DNA from: Actinomadura opuntiae
GTDB taxonomy: Bacteria; Actinomycetota; Actinomycetes; Streptosporangiales; Streptosporangiaceae
Direction: 5' to 3'
Length of the DNA stretch: 64,000 nucleotides
Assembly (NCBI RefSeq): GCF_030283205.1
Contig: NZ_JASNWF010000019.1
Span: 1-64,000, forward strand
Shown here: positions 1 to 8,254 of the stretch, piece after piece
Position numbering within the stretch: position 1 is the stretch's first letter
How the letters are laid out: each line of letters begins with the position of its first letter
Made by a program: the position numbers and the translations under genes
Notes under the pieces: model-generated
Seen by the model: only the letters and a program-made list of their open reading frames with translations
What the model was told of the DNA's origin: nothing
The model's database searches: none

Positions 1-2
1 CG

Positions 3-1538
3 CCCGGCGGGCCGCCCGCCGCCGCCGCGCTGTGGCCATGCGTCGCGCTCGTCGCGGTGGCGGCCGCCGCCGAGATCCTGTCCGAGTTGGCCACCGGCTG
101 CGGCACGGCGCGCGCCACCGCGTGGCTGCGGCACCGGCTCGTCCGGCACCTGCTCGCCGCCGGCCCCGCGCTGCGCCTGCCGCCCGGCGACGCGGCCGCC
201 CGCGTGGTGGGCGGCGCCGCCGAGGCCGGGACGGCGCCCGCCGCGGTGATCGAGGCGGCGGCGGGGCTGCTGCCGTCCGCCGGGGCGCTGGCCGCGCTGG
301 TCCTCATCGACGGGCGGGCGGCGATCGCGATCGCGGTGGCGCTGCCCGCGATCGCGCTGCTGCTGCGGATGTTCGTCCGCGACGTCACCGCCTCGGCGCA
401 CCGCTACCTCGACATCCAGGGGACGATCGCCGGGCGCCTCGCCGAGGCCCTCGCCGGCTCCCGCACGATCGCCGCCGCCGGCACCGCCGAGCGCGAGGCC
501 GCGCGCGTCCTGGCGCCGCTGCCCGGCCTGCGCGCGGAGGGCGAGACGATGTGGCGGGTGCAGGGCTCGATCGCCGCGCGCGGCCTGCTCACCCTGCTGC
601 TGCTGCAGGTCGCGGCCGTCGCGGTCGCCGGGACGGAGCTGGCCGCGGGCCGGATCACGCCGGGCGAGCTGGTCGCGACCGTCCAGTACGCGGGCCTGGC
701 CGCCGGGTTCGGGCCCGTGCTGACGCAGGTGCTGCGGCTGGGCCGGGCCCGCGCGGGCGCCCGCCGCGCCGCCGGGATCCTCGCCGTCCCGGCCCGCGCG
801 CACGGCACCGCCGCGGTGCCGCCCGGGCCCGGCCTGCTGGAGTTCCGGGGGGTGCGCGCCGGCGGCGTGCTGGACGGCCTCGACCTCACCGTGCCGGCCG
901 GGCGCGCCGTCGCGGTCGTCGGCCGGTCCGGCTCCGGCAAGTCGCTGCTCGCGGCGCTCGCCGGCCGGCTCGCCGACCCCGACGAGGGCGAGGTGCTGCT
1001 GGACGGCGCGCCCCTGCCCCGCCTCGCCCGGACGTCCCTGCGCCGCGAGATCGGGTACGCGTTCGCGCGGCCCGCGCTGTTCGGCGCGACCGTCGAGGAC
1101 GCCCTCACGTTCGGGCCGGCGCGGCCGCCCGCCTCGTGGCTGCGCGAGTCGGCGCGCGCCGCGCAGGCCGACGCGTTCATCCGCCGCCTCCCGGACGGCT
1201 ACGCCACGCCGCTCGCGGACGCGCCGATGTCGGGCGGCGAACGGCAGCGGATGGGCCTGGCCCGCGCCTTCGCGCACGCCGGGCGCGTCCTGGTCCTGGA
1301 CGACGCCACCTCGAGCCTCGACACCGTCACCGAGGTCCAGATCACCGACGCGCTGCTGACCCGGTTCGCCGGCCGCACCCGCCTGCTCATCGCGCACCGC
1401 GCCACGACCGCCGCGCGCGCCGACCTGGTCGTCTGGCTGGACGGCGGCCGCGTCCGCGCCACCGGCACCCACCTGGCCCTGTGGGACGACCCGGACTACC
1501 GCGCCGTCTTCACCGCGCCGGCGGCGGACGGCGCATGA
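3..1538 (+). CDS. ABC exporter half-transporter, permease plus ATPase (5' end outside window)
   Basis: The reading frame is open through the left edge, so the first residues lie outside; about 511 codons remain of the usual ~580. The visible N-terminal half is Ala/Leu/Val-rich membrane sequence, followed by a nucleotide-binding domain with Walker A GRSGSGKS, signature MSGGERQR, Walker B VLVLDD and H-loop LLIAHR. The residue after Walker B is Asp (LDDATSSLD) where the catalytic Glu is normal, as in the degenerate-site subunit of heterodimeric exporters. Its stop overlaps the next start (ATGA), so the two half-transporters are almost certainly co-translated partners. Export of the cluster's peptide is an inference from position; an IrtAB-like importer with exporter fold cannot be excluded. 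Confidence 0.85.
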   Translation, partial: PGGPPAAAALWPCVALVAVAAAAEILSELATGCGTARATAWLRHRLVRHLLAAGPALRLPPGDAAARVVGGAAEAGTAPAAVIEAAAGLLPSAGALAALVLIDGRAAIAIAVALPAIALLLRMFVRDVTASAHRYLDIQGTIAGRLAEALAGSRTIAAAGTAEREAARVLAPLPGLRAEGETMWRVQGSIAARGLLTLLLLQVAAVAVAGTELAAGRITPGELVATVQYAGLAAGFGPVLTQVLRLGRARAGARRAAGILAVPARAHGTAAVPPGPGLLEFRGVRAGGVLDGLDLTVPAGRAVAVVGRSGSGKSLLAALAGRLADPDEGEVLLDGAPLPRLARTSLRREIGYAFARPALFGATVEDALTFGPARPPASWLRESARAAQADAFIRRLPDGYATPLADAPMSGGERQRMGLARAFAHAGRVLVLDDATSSLDTVTEVQITDALLTRFAGRTRLLIAHRATTAARADLVVWLDGGRVRATGTHLALWDDPDYRAVFTAPAADGA

Positions 1539-3427
1539 GCACGGGGCGCGGGGAGCTGATGCGGACGGTGCGGCGAGCCGTCGCGGGGGTCGTCCGGGCG
1601 CACCCCCGGGCCGTCGCGGCCGGGCTGGGATGGTCGGTGGTGGAGGCGGTGCCGACGGCGGTCCTCGGGACGGCGGTCGGGCGCGCGACCGACGCGTTCC
1701 GCGGCGGCCGGACGCGGGACGCGGCGGTGTGGCTCGCGGTGCTGGCCGCCGCGGCCGCCGTCGGGGCGTTCGGCAGCCGGCGGCTGTACCGGGCGCTGGC
1801 GGCGCTGGTGGAGCCGTTCCGCGACGAGCTGGTGCGGCGGGTCGTCCGGGGGGCGCTGCGCCGGTCGCTGGACGGGGCGGCCGACACCGGCGCGGTGGCG
1901 CGGCTCACCCACCAGGTGGAGATCGTCCGGGACGCGTTCGGGGGGCTGCTGATCGTCGCCCGCGGGTTCGCGTTCTCGGCCGCGGCGGCGCTGCTCGGGC
2001 TGCTGGCGCTGATGCCGGAGGTCGCGGGGCTGGTGCTGCCGCCGCTGCTGGCGGGGCTCGCGCTGTTCTGGGCGGCGTTCGGGGCGGCGGCGGTCCGGCA
2101 GCGCGCGCTGGTCGTCGGCGAGGAGGCGATCGCGGCGCAGGCGGCGGAGCTGGCCGGCGGGCTGCGCGACGTGGCGGCGTGCGGCGCGGAGGACGCGGTG
2201 CGGGACGCGCTGGGCGGTGCGGTCGACGCGCAGGCGGCGGCCGGGAACGCGGTCGCGCGGTTCGCGGCGTTCCGGGCGCTGGCGCTCGCGGTGAGCGCCT
2301 GGGGGCCGGTGCTGGCCGTGCTGGCGGCGGCGCCGTGGCTGATGCGGCGCGGCGCCACGGCGGGCACCGTGATCGGGGCGCTCACCTACGTGCTGCACGG
2401 GCTGCAGCCGGCGCTGCGGACGCTGGTGCAGGGCATGGGCAGCAGCGGGCTGCGGCTCGCCGTCACCCTCGGCCGGATCGAGGAGACCGGCGCGACCGGG
2501 GCGCTCGTCCCGGCAGTGCCCGCGCGCGCGGAACGGAGCGGCGCGCCGCGGGCGCCCGCCGTCGAGCTGCGAAAGGTCACCTTCGCCTACGGGAATGGCC
2601 GGGAAGTGATCAGCGAGCTCGATCTGACCATTCCGCACGGTGATCATCTGGCGGTGGTGGGGCCGAGCGGCATCGGCAAATCGACGCTCGCCGCATTGTT
2701 CGCCGGAACGCTCTCGCCGACCGGCGGAGAAGTGCTCGTGGAAGGCGCGGCGGCGGGCGATCCACGGATTCGTGCGCTCATTCCGCAGGAGGCCTACCTT
2801 TTCTCCGGCACGGTCCGGGAGAACCTGACGTATTTCGCGCCGGACGCGGACGTGCCGGAGGTCTGCCGGGCGGTGGACGCGGTGGGCGCGGGACGGCTCG
2901 TCCGGGACCTCGGCGGGCTCGGCGCGGACCTGGACCCGGCGGCGCTGACCGAGGGGCAGGGCCAGCTGCTCGCGCTGTGCCGCGCCTACCTGTCGCCCGC
3001 GCCGGTGGTGATCCTTGACGAGGCGTCCAGCCGGCTGGACGCGGCGGCGGAGGCGCGGGCGGAGGCGGCGTTCGCCGCGCGCGGCGGCACGCTGATCGTC
3101 ATCGCGCACCGGATCGCGTCGGCGGCGCGTGCGCGCAGGGTGCTGGTGCTGGACGGGACGCGCGCGCTGGTCGGGACGCACGCCGGGCTGCCGCGGGTCT
3201 CGCCGCTCTACCGGGACCTGGCCGGGCGCTGGGAGGCCGGGGCGCCGCCGCCCCGCCCGGGGCCTGAGGGCGCGGGCTCAGAGCCATCCGGCGTCCTCGG
3301 CGATCCGGATGGCGTGCACCCGGTTCCGGGCGCCGATCTTGCGGTTGATGCGGGACAGGTGGTTGCGGACCGTGCCGATCGTCAGGACGAGGTGCTCGGC
3401 GATCTCGGCGGCGGTGGCGCCGCGTGA
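1535..3427 (+). CDS. ABC exporter half-transporter, permease plus ATPase
   Basis: A 630-residue permease-ATPase fusion. The start is the ATG in the ATGA overlap with the previous gene. Six membrane helices occupy roughly residues 20-300. The ATPase domain has Walker A GPSGIGKS, a degenerate signature LTEGQ (normally LSGGQ), Walker B VVILDEASSRLD with the catalytic Glu, and H-loop LIVIAHR. The degenerate signature complements the Asp-for-Glu change in the partner: together they would form one impaired and one competent ATP site. The natural end of the fold is near residue 570; the frame then runs about 50 codons further, 150 nt into the convergent regulator gene, so the tail may be non-functional or reflect an indel near 3,260. 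Confidence 0.85.
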   Translation: MSTGRGELMRTVRRAVAGVVRAHPRAVAAGLGWSVVEAVPTAVLGTAVGRATDAFRGGRTRDAAVWLAVLAAAAAVGAFGSRRLYRALAALVEPFRDELVRRVVRGALRRSLDGAADTGAVARLTHQVEIVRDAFGGLLIVARGFAFSAAAALLGLLALMPEVAGLVLPPLLAGLALFWAAFGAAAVRQRALVVGEEAIAAQAAELAGGLRDVAACGAEDAVRDALGGAVDAQAAAGNAVARFAAFRALALAVSAWGPVLAVLAAAPWLMRRGATAGTVIGALTYVLHGLQPALRTLVQGMGSSGLRLAVTLGRIEETGATGALVPAVPARAERSGAPRAPAVELRKVTFAYGNGREVISELDLTIPHGDHLAVVGPSGIGKSTLAALFAGTLSPTGGEVLVEGAAAGDPRIRALIPQEAYLFSGTVRENLTYFAPDADVPEVCRAVDAVGAGRLVRDLGGLGADLDPAALTEGQGQLLALCRAYLSPAPVVILDEASSRLDAAAEARAEAAFAARGGTLIVIAHRIASAARARRVLVLDGTRALVGTHAGLPRVSPLYRDLAGRWEAGAPPPRPGPEGAGSEPSGVLGDPDGVHPVPGADLAVDAGQVVADRADRQDEVLGDLGGGGAA

Positions 3428-3883
3428 GGCGAGCGCCAGCACCTCGATCTCGCGCTCGGTGAGCGGGCCGCGGGCCGAGCCGAGCTCGGTGAAGGCCATG
3501 TCGGCGTCGATGACGCGGGCGCCGGAGGCGGCGCGGCGGATGGCGTCGGCCAGCTCGCCGGGCGAGGTGTCCTTCAGCACCAGGCCGGCCGCGCCCGCGG
3601 CCACCGCGCGGCGCAGGTCGCCGCTCCGGCAGCGGCCCGCCATCAGGACGGTGCGGCACTCCGGGACGGTCTCCTTGAGCGCGCACGCGGCGGAGAAGCC
3701 GTCCAGGCCGGGCAGCCCGACGTCGACCAGCGCGACGTCGGGGCCGCACCGGCGGGCCGCCCGCAGCACCTGCTCGCCGCGGTCGACCGAGGCGACGACC
3801 TCCAGGTCCGGCACGCTCTCGAACAATGCGACGAGTCCGCCGCGGAGCAGCTGCGCCCCTTCGGCGAGCAGAATCCGAATCAT
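3278..3883 (-). CDS. NarL/LuxR-family response regulator with atypical receiver
   Basis: A 201-residue two-domain regulator. The receiver (residues 1-118) keeps the phospho-acceptor position Asp54 (LVDVGLPGLDG) and the conserved Lys (VLKDTSP), but the acidic pair near the N-terminus, usually DD, reads EG (LLAEGAQ), and the switch Thr/Ser position reads VLMAG. The C-terminal LuxR-type helix-turn-helix (about 137-197) is typical: LTEREIEVLALASRG, then EIAEHLVLTIGTVRNH. A good ribosome site (GGGAG) lies 6 nt before the ATG. No histidine kinase is adjacent. With the pocket altered, ligand-controlled or constitutive activity is possible. It is the only regulator in the cluster half of the window, so control of the NRPS operon is a reasonable inference. 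Confidence 0.85.
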   Translation of the reverse strand: MIRILLAEGAQLLRGGLVALFESVPDLEVVASVDRGEQVLRAARRCGPDVALVDVGLPGLDGFSAACALKETVPECRTVLMAGRCRSGDLRRAVAAGAAGLVLKDTSPGELADAIRRAASGARVIDADMAFTELGSARGPLTEREIEVLALASRGATAAEIAEHLVLTIGTVRNHLSRINRKIGARNRVHAIRIAEDAGWL

Positions 3884-4035
3884 CTTCGACTCCCGAGGCA
3901 GCCGGCGTCGCCTTGACAGGGCGCGGTCAGGGGCAGCGCATACCCAGTGAAGTTAACACTATTCTGCATAGCGCCGTAAAGATACGACGGATTCCCACAA
4001 AGCACGACATCGGGTATTCCGCGAAATGCAGAGTC

Positions 4036-4989
4036 TCACTCCAGGAAGTCCATTTCCCGGCCGGTTCCGGACGCGCGGGCGGCCCGGTAGGCGGTCCAGC
4101 TCAGCACGAGGTCCTGCCACGGAAGCCCGACCGGTGCGTACACGGTGACCTCGCCGTCCTTCACCCGGCCCGGGACCTCGCCGAGCAGCAGGTCGCGCAG
4201 CGTCCCGGCGGCGTGCTTGACGTCCAGGCCGGCTCCGGCCAGCACGCCCATCTCGACCGCGAGCGGCACGTCGTCGACCACGACGCGGGCGCCCTCCAGC
4301 AGGTCGGCGGCCAGCTCGGCCTTGCCGGGCTCGTCGGCGCCGAGCGAGGTGACATGGGTGCCCGGCGGGACGTCGGCGGCGTGCAGCAGCGGCCGGCGCG
4401 CCCACGTCGCGACGACGACGATCCCGGCGCCGCGCACCGCGTCGCGCGGGTCGGCCGCGACGGACGCCCGCGCGCCGAGCCGCGCGCCGTGCCGTTCGGC
4501 GAACGCGGCGGCGCGTTCGGCGTCCAGGTCGCAGACCGTCAGCCCGCGCACCGGGCGCAGCTCGGCCAGCCCCCGCATCACCAGCTCGGCCTGCGCCCCT
4601 GCGCCGATGACCGCGACGGTGTCGGCGGCGGACCGGGCGAGCGCGTGCGTGCCGAGCGCGGCCGCGAGGCCGGTGCGCCACGCGGTGACGGTGGCCGAGT
4701 CCAGCAGCGCGAGCAGCTCGCCGGTGGCGAGGTCGTGCAGGCACACCACGCCGCGCAGCGCGGGCCGCGATCCGGGGAACTTGGCGTTCACCTTCACCGT
4801 GTAGGCGGGGACGTCCTCCACCACGCCCGGCAGCAGCGCCGTGGCGGTGCCCTGGCCGGGCACCTTCGCCACGACGCGGCGCGCGACGGACTCGTTCCCA
4901 GCGGCGGTGAACCCGCGGCGCAGCGCGCCGAGGCACTCGGTGGGCACGAGCAGCGATTCCAGGTCCGAACGGGACAGAAGCAATGTCAC
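4036..4989 (-). CDS. ornithine cyclodeaminase / mu-crystallin family protein
   Basis: 317 residues, GTG start. The family fold is clear: the substrate Lys segment (YTVKVNAKFPG), the Arg segment (AWRTGLAAALGTHAL), an NAD(P)-binding loop VAVIGAGAQAE near residue 127, and the catalytic-Asp segment SLGADEPGKAEL. Family members cyclise ornithine or lysine to proline or pipecolate, reduce cyclic imines, or (SbnB) release diaminopropionate. This is a second family member in the cluster, distinct from SbnB at 33,637, and its substrate cannot be read from sequence. It may supply an unusual residue for module 1 or 4. It runs in the same direction as the regulator downstream, 152 nt away. Confidence 0.8.
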   Translation of the reverse strand: MTLLLSRSDLESLLVPTECLGALRRGFTAAGNESVARRVVAKVPGQGTATALLPGVVEDVPAYTVKVNAKFPGSRPALRGVVCLHDLATGELLALLDSATVTAWRTGLAAALGTHALARSAADTVAVIGAGAQAELVMRGLAELRPVRGLTVCDLDAERAAAFAERHGARLGARASVAADPRDAVRGAGIVVVATWARRPLLHAADVPPGTHVTSLGADEPGKAELAADLLEGARVVVDDVPLAVEMGVLAGAGLDVKHAAGTLRDLLLGEVPGRVKDGEVTVYAPVGLPWQDLVLSWTAYRAARASGTGREMDFLE

Positions 4990-5047
4990 CGGTCCATTCT
5001 CCCGGCCGCGGCCCCGGCTGTCACCCGCGCCTCCGGCGCCGCCCGCG

Positions 5048-6040
5048 TCACTCCGGGCGGCGGCGGGCCGCGGTCAGCTCGTCCCACCCGGCCATCCAGT
5101 CGTTGCCCTGGCCGTCGATGAACGACCCGGGCGGCGGGGTCACCCCGTGCTCGCGGAGCCAGGCGCCCGGGCGGCGCATCGAGGGCCGCACGCTGCCGTC
5201 GCTCGGCATCAGCTGCGGCGGGATCGGCCCCGGCATCGCCTGCGGGAGCCGCTCCTCCTCCGCCGCGTCCGCCTGGTCCTTCTCCTCGGCCATCCCGATC
5301 GGGCCCTCGCGGCGGGCGTTGAAGAACTGGTTGACCGCCGGGTGCGTGCTGGACAGCACCATCTCGCGCGGGCCGAACATCACCAGCCCGCGGCGGAACA
5401 GCAGGCCGAGGTTGTCGGGCAGCACCCGGGCGGTGCCGATGTCGTGCGTGACGATCAGGAACGTCGCGCCCATCTCGGCGTTGAGGTCGACGAACAGCTG
5501 GTTGAGGTAGGCGGTGCGGACCGGGTCCAGGCCGGAGTCCGGCTCGTCGGCGAGGATGATGTCGGGGTCCAGGACGAGCGCGCGGGCCAGCCCGGCGCGC
5601 TTCTTCATGCCGCCGGAGATCTCGCCGGGCAGCTTGTGCTCGGAGCCGGCGAGGCCGACCATGTCCATCTTCTCCAGCACGATCCGGCGGATCTCGGTCT
5701 CGCCCTTCCTGGTGTGCTCGCGCAGCGGGAAGGCGATGTTGTCGAAGACGTTCATGGAGCCGAACAGGGCGCCGTCCTGGAACAGCACGCCGAAATGGCG
5801 GCGCATCTCGTACAGCCGGTTCTCCGCCAGCCGCGGGACGTCGCCGCCGCCGACGTAGACGTGGCCGCGGTCGGGGCGCAGCAGCCCGACGAGGTTCTTC
5901 AGGAACACCGACTTGCCGGTGCCGGACGGCCCGAGCAGCGCGGAGATCTCGCCCGCCGGCACGGTGAGCGACACGTCCTCCCAGATGACCTGGCGCCCGA
6001 ACGACTTCTTCAGCCCTTCCACCCGGATCTCGACTCCCAT
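5048..6040 (-). CDS. Mkl/MlaF-type ABC transporter ATP-binding protein
   Basis: 330 residues from the ATG at 6040, chosen because GGGAG stands 5 nt upstream and the family fold begins directly (MGVEIRVEGLKKSFG). Walker A is GPSGTGKS, the signature is ISGGMKKR (the SGGM variant of lipid-importer ATPases), Walker B is IILADEPDSGLD, and the H-loop is VTHD. An 80-residue acidic and Pro-rich C-terminal extension is typical of actinobacterial Mkl proteins, which energise Mce/Mla-type lipid uptake with YrbE permeases. No YrbE or Mce gene is in the window, so it probably serves permeases encoded elsewhere. A link to peptide biosynthesis is not indicated. Confidence 0.85.
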   Translation of the reverse strand: MGVEIRVEGLKKSFGRQVIWEDVSLTVPAGEISALLGPSGTGKSVFLKNLVGLLRPDRGHVYVGGGDVPRLAENRLYEMRRHFGVLFQDGALFGSMNVFDNIAFPLREHTRKGETEIRRIVLEKMDMVGLAGSEHKLPGEISGGMKKRAGLARALVLDPDIILADEPDSGLDPVRTAYLNQLFVDLNAEMGATFLIVTHDIGTARVLPDNLGLLFRRGLVMFGPREMVLSSTHPAVNQFFNARREGPIGMAEEKDQADAAEEERLPQAMPGPIPPQLMPSDGSVRPSMRRPGAWLREHGVTPPPGSFIDGQGNDWMAGWDELTAARRRPE

Positions 6041-6363
6041 GGGCACTCCCGTGCCGGGGAACCGGGGGCGGGGGGATCCGCGTCGTATGTCCGGTCCCCC
6101 GCCGTCTCGACTGTACGACGCGGGCCGCACGGCCGGGAGGCCCACTGGACGCCGCGTCCAGCCGCGGCCGGTGCGCCCCGGCCCGGTTCCGCGCGCCCGA
6201 AGACGCCCCACCGCCCGCGACCGGGCGCGCGTACCCATTGTGACAATCCGTTCACCGGCGCTTAGGCACTTTCTTCCCTTTCGTCCCCATTGGGGCTTCT
6301 TCCACCATGTGCGGTGACCTCCGGCGCACCACTCGGGTGCGCCCGCTCCCCCCTGGAGGCACA
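6041..6363. other. divergent intergenic region, 323 bp
   Basis: Separates the leftward Mkl-type ATPase from the rightward secreted protease and must hold both promoters. The only distinctive part is the AT-richer stretch around 6,236-6,290, containing the short palindrome TTGTGACAA (6,238-6,246). No convincing -35/-10 pair, riboswitch or small gene is visible. The protease ribosome site GGAGG is at about 6,354. Confidence 0.5.
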
Positions 6364-7443
6364 GTGAAGTTCCGTCACGCACGCATCGGCGGCGCCGCCA
6401 CGCTGACGGCGACCGGGCTGCTGGCGACCGCCCTCGCCGGCGGACCCGCCGCGCACGCCTCGACCACGGCCGCCGCGGCGCGCACCGCCCCGGCCGCCGA
6501 CGCCGCGGCCCGGCAGGGCGCGGTCGCCACGGCGCTCGCGCAGCGGCTCGGCTCCCGCACCGCTGGCTCCTACCTGAAGGGAGGCAAGCTGGTCGTCACG
6601 GTGGCCGACGCCGCGTCCGCCCGCGCCGTCCGCGCCGCCGGCGCCGTGCCGCGGACCGTCGCCCGCGACGGCGGCGACCTGAAGAAGGTCATGGCCGCGC
6701 TCAAGCGCGACGCGGCCGTCCCGGGCACCGCCTGGGCCGCCGACCCCGCCACCGACCAGGTCGTCCTCACCATGGACAGCACGGTCAAGGGCGCCGCGCT
6801 CAAGAAGGTGAAGGCCGCCGCCGCCAAGCAGGGCGCGGCCGTCCGCACCGAGCGCGTCGCCGGGACGTTCCGCACGTTCACCCGCGGCGGCGAGGCCATC
6901 TACACCAGCGGCGCCCGCTGCTCGCTCGGCTTCAACGTCCGGCGCGGCAGCACGTACTACTTCCTCACCGCAGGGCACTGCACCAACATCGGCTCCACCT
7001 GGACGGACTCGTCCGGCCGCACGCTCGGCCGCACCGCCGGCAGCAGCTTCCCCGGCAACGACTACGGCATCGTCCAGTACACCTCCACCCCCACCGACAC
7101 CCAGGGCTCCGTCAGCCTCTACGGCAGCGGCACCCGCGACATCACCGGCGCCGCGAACGCCACGGTCGGGCAGACCGTGTACCGCAGCGGCAGCACCACC
7201 GGCGTGCACAGCGGACGCGTCACCGCCCTCAACCAGACGGTGAACTACCAGGAGGGCAGCGTCAGTGGCCTGATCCGCACCACGGTGTGCGCCGAGCCGG
7301 GCGACAGCGGCGGCTCGCTGTTCGCCGGGTCCAGCGCGCTCGGGCTGACCTCGGGCGGCAGCGGCAACTGCTCCTCCGGAGGGACCACGTTCTTCCAGCC
7401 CGTCACCGAGCCCCTGAGCGTCTACGGCGTGTCCATCTACTAG
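6364..7443 (+). CDS. streptogrisin / alpha-lytic-type secreted serine protease precursor (S1E)
   Basis: 359 residues. The GTG at 6364 is chosen because TGGAGG lies just upstream and the protein then begins with a signal peptide (MKFRHARIGG, hydrophobic core, AHAS cleavage region near residue 33). A pro-region of about 140 residues follows, then the mature chymotrypsin-fold protease with the full triad: His in TAGHC, Asp in GNDYGIVQY, Ser in GDSGGS. Pairs of Cys (ARCSLGF/GHC, TTVCAEP/GNC) fit the disulfides of this family. It acts outside the cell after autoprocessing. Although inside the cluster interval, it has its own terminator and promoter, so it may be unrelated to the peptide. Confidence 0.92.
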   Translation: MKFRHARIGGAATLTATGLLATALAGGPAAHASTTAAAARTAPAADAAARQGAVATALAQRLGSRTAGSYLKGGKLVVTVADAASARAVRAAGAVPRTVARDGGDLKKVMAALKRDAAVPGTAWAADPATDQVVLTMDSTVKGAALKKVKAAAAKQGAAVRTERVAGTFRTFTRGGEAIYTSGARCSLGFNVRRGSTYYFLTAGHCTNIGSTWTDSSGRTLGRTAGSSFPGNDYGIVQYTSTPTDTQGSVSLYGSGTRDITGAANATVGQTVYRSGSTTGVHSGRVTALNQTVNYQEGSVSGLIRTTVCAEPGDSGGSLFAGSSALGLTSGGSGNCSSGGTTFFQPVTEPLSVYGVSIY

Positions 7444-7467
7444 ATCGGCACCTAATAGATCGGCACC
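7441..7467 (+). repeat. 12-bp tandem duplication over the protease stop codon
   Basis: TAGATCGGCACC occurs at 7441-7452 and again at 7456-7467, period 15 nt. The first copy begins with the protease stop codon; TAA and a second TAG follow in frame. It looks like a small slippage duplication. Confidence 0.8.
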
Positions 7468-7473
7468 GCTCTC

Positions 7474-7520
7474 GGCGGCGGGCCGGTGGTCACCACACGT
7501 CCGGCCACCGGCCCGCCGCC
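7474..7520. terminator. 16-bp perfect inverted repeat, bidirectional terminator
   Basis: Arms 7474-7489 (GGCGGCGGGCCGGTGG) and 7505-7520 are perfect reverse complements around a 15-nt loop. The hairpin sits between the convergent protease (stop 7443) and thioesterase (stop 7523). No U-tract follows, as is usual for actinomycete terminators. Confidence 0.8.
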
Positions 7521-7522
7521 CG

Positions 7523-8254
7523 TCAGACGGGGATCTCGAGGGTGCGGTGGATCTCGGCGACGACCTGCGGCTGCCGGTCGTTGAGGTAGAAGTGCCCGCC
7601 GGGCAGCACCTTCAGCGCGAACCGGCCGGCGGTGACCTGCGCCCAGCCCTTGGCCTGCGCCTCGGTCACGTGCGGGTCGGCGTCCCCGATGATCGCGGTG
7701 ACCGGGACGGTCAGCCGCGTCCCGTCCCGGTGCGCGTAGTCCTCGATCAGCGCGAAGTCGTTGCGCACGTACGGCAGGACGAGCTCGCGCAGCTCCGGGT
7801 CGCGCAGCGCCTCGGCGTCGGTGCCGCCGAGCTTCAGCATCGCCTCGACCACGCCGTCGTCGTCGCGTTCCGCGACCCGCTCGTCGCCGCGGTCGTGCGG
7901 GGGCCGGGCGCCGGAGGCGAAGACGTGCACCGGCGGGGTGCCGCGCTCCTGCAGCAGCCGCGCCACCTCGTAGGCCAGCACGGCGCCCATGCTGTGCCCG
8001 AACAGCGCGGCCGGGCGGTCCATCAGCGGTGCCATCGCGCCGGCGATCAGCCGGGCGAGCTGGTGGGCGTCGGTGACGAACGCGTCCACCATCCGGTCGG
8101 CGCGGCCCGGGTACTGGACGGCCTGCACCTCCAGGGCCGGGCTGACCGCCTTCACCCAGGGCCGGTAGAACACCGCGGACCCGCCCGCGTGCGGCAGGCA
8201 GAACAGCCGCATCGACGCCCACGGCCGGGGCTCCGGGCAGCGGAACCAGCTCAC
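7523..8254 (-). CDS. type II thioesterase (NRPS editing)
   Basis: 243 residues from a GTG preceded by a strong GAGGAGGAG ribosome site; the GTGA overlaps the stop of the acetyltransferase gene. It is an alpha/beta hydrolase of the GrsT/RifR type: LFCLPHAGGSA near the N-terminus, nucleophile motif FGHSMGA, Asp in IIGDADPHV, His in PGGHFYL. Such enzymes remove wrong or stalled acyl groups from carrier proteins. Last gene of the NRPS operon. A trans-loaded module (module 2 here) would be a natural place for misloading, which makes an editing enzyme useful. Confidence 0.93.
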   Translation of the reverse strand: MSWFRCPEPRPWASMRLFCLPHAGGSAVFYRPWVKAVSPALEVQAVQYPGRADRMVDAFVTDAHQLARLIAGAMAPLMDRPAALFGHSMGAVLAYEVARLLQERGTPPVHVFASGARPPHDRGDERVAERDDDGVVEAMLKLGGTDAEALRDPELRELVLPYVRNDFALIEDYAHRDGTRLTVPVTAIIGDADPHVTEAQAKGWAQVTAGRFALKVLPGGHFYLNDRQPQVVAEIHRTLEIPV

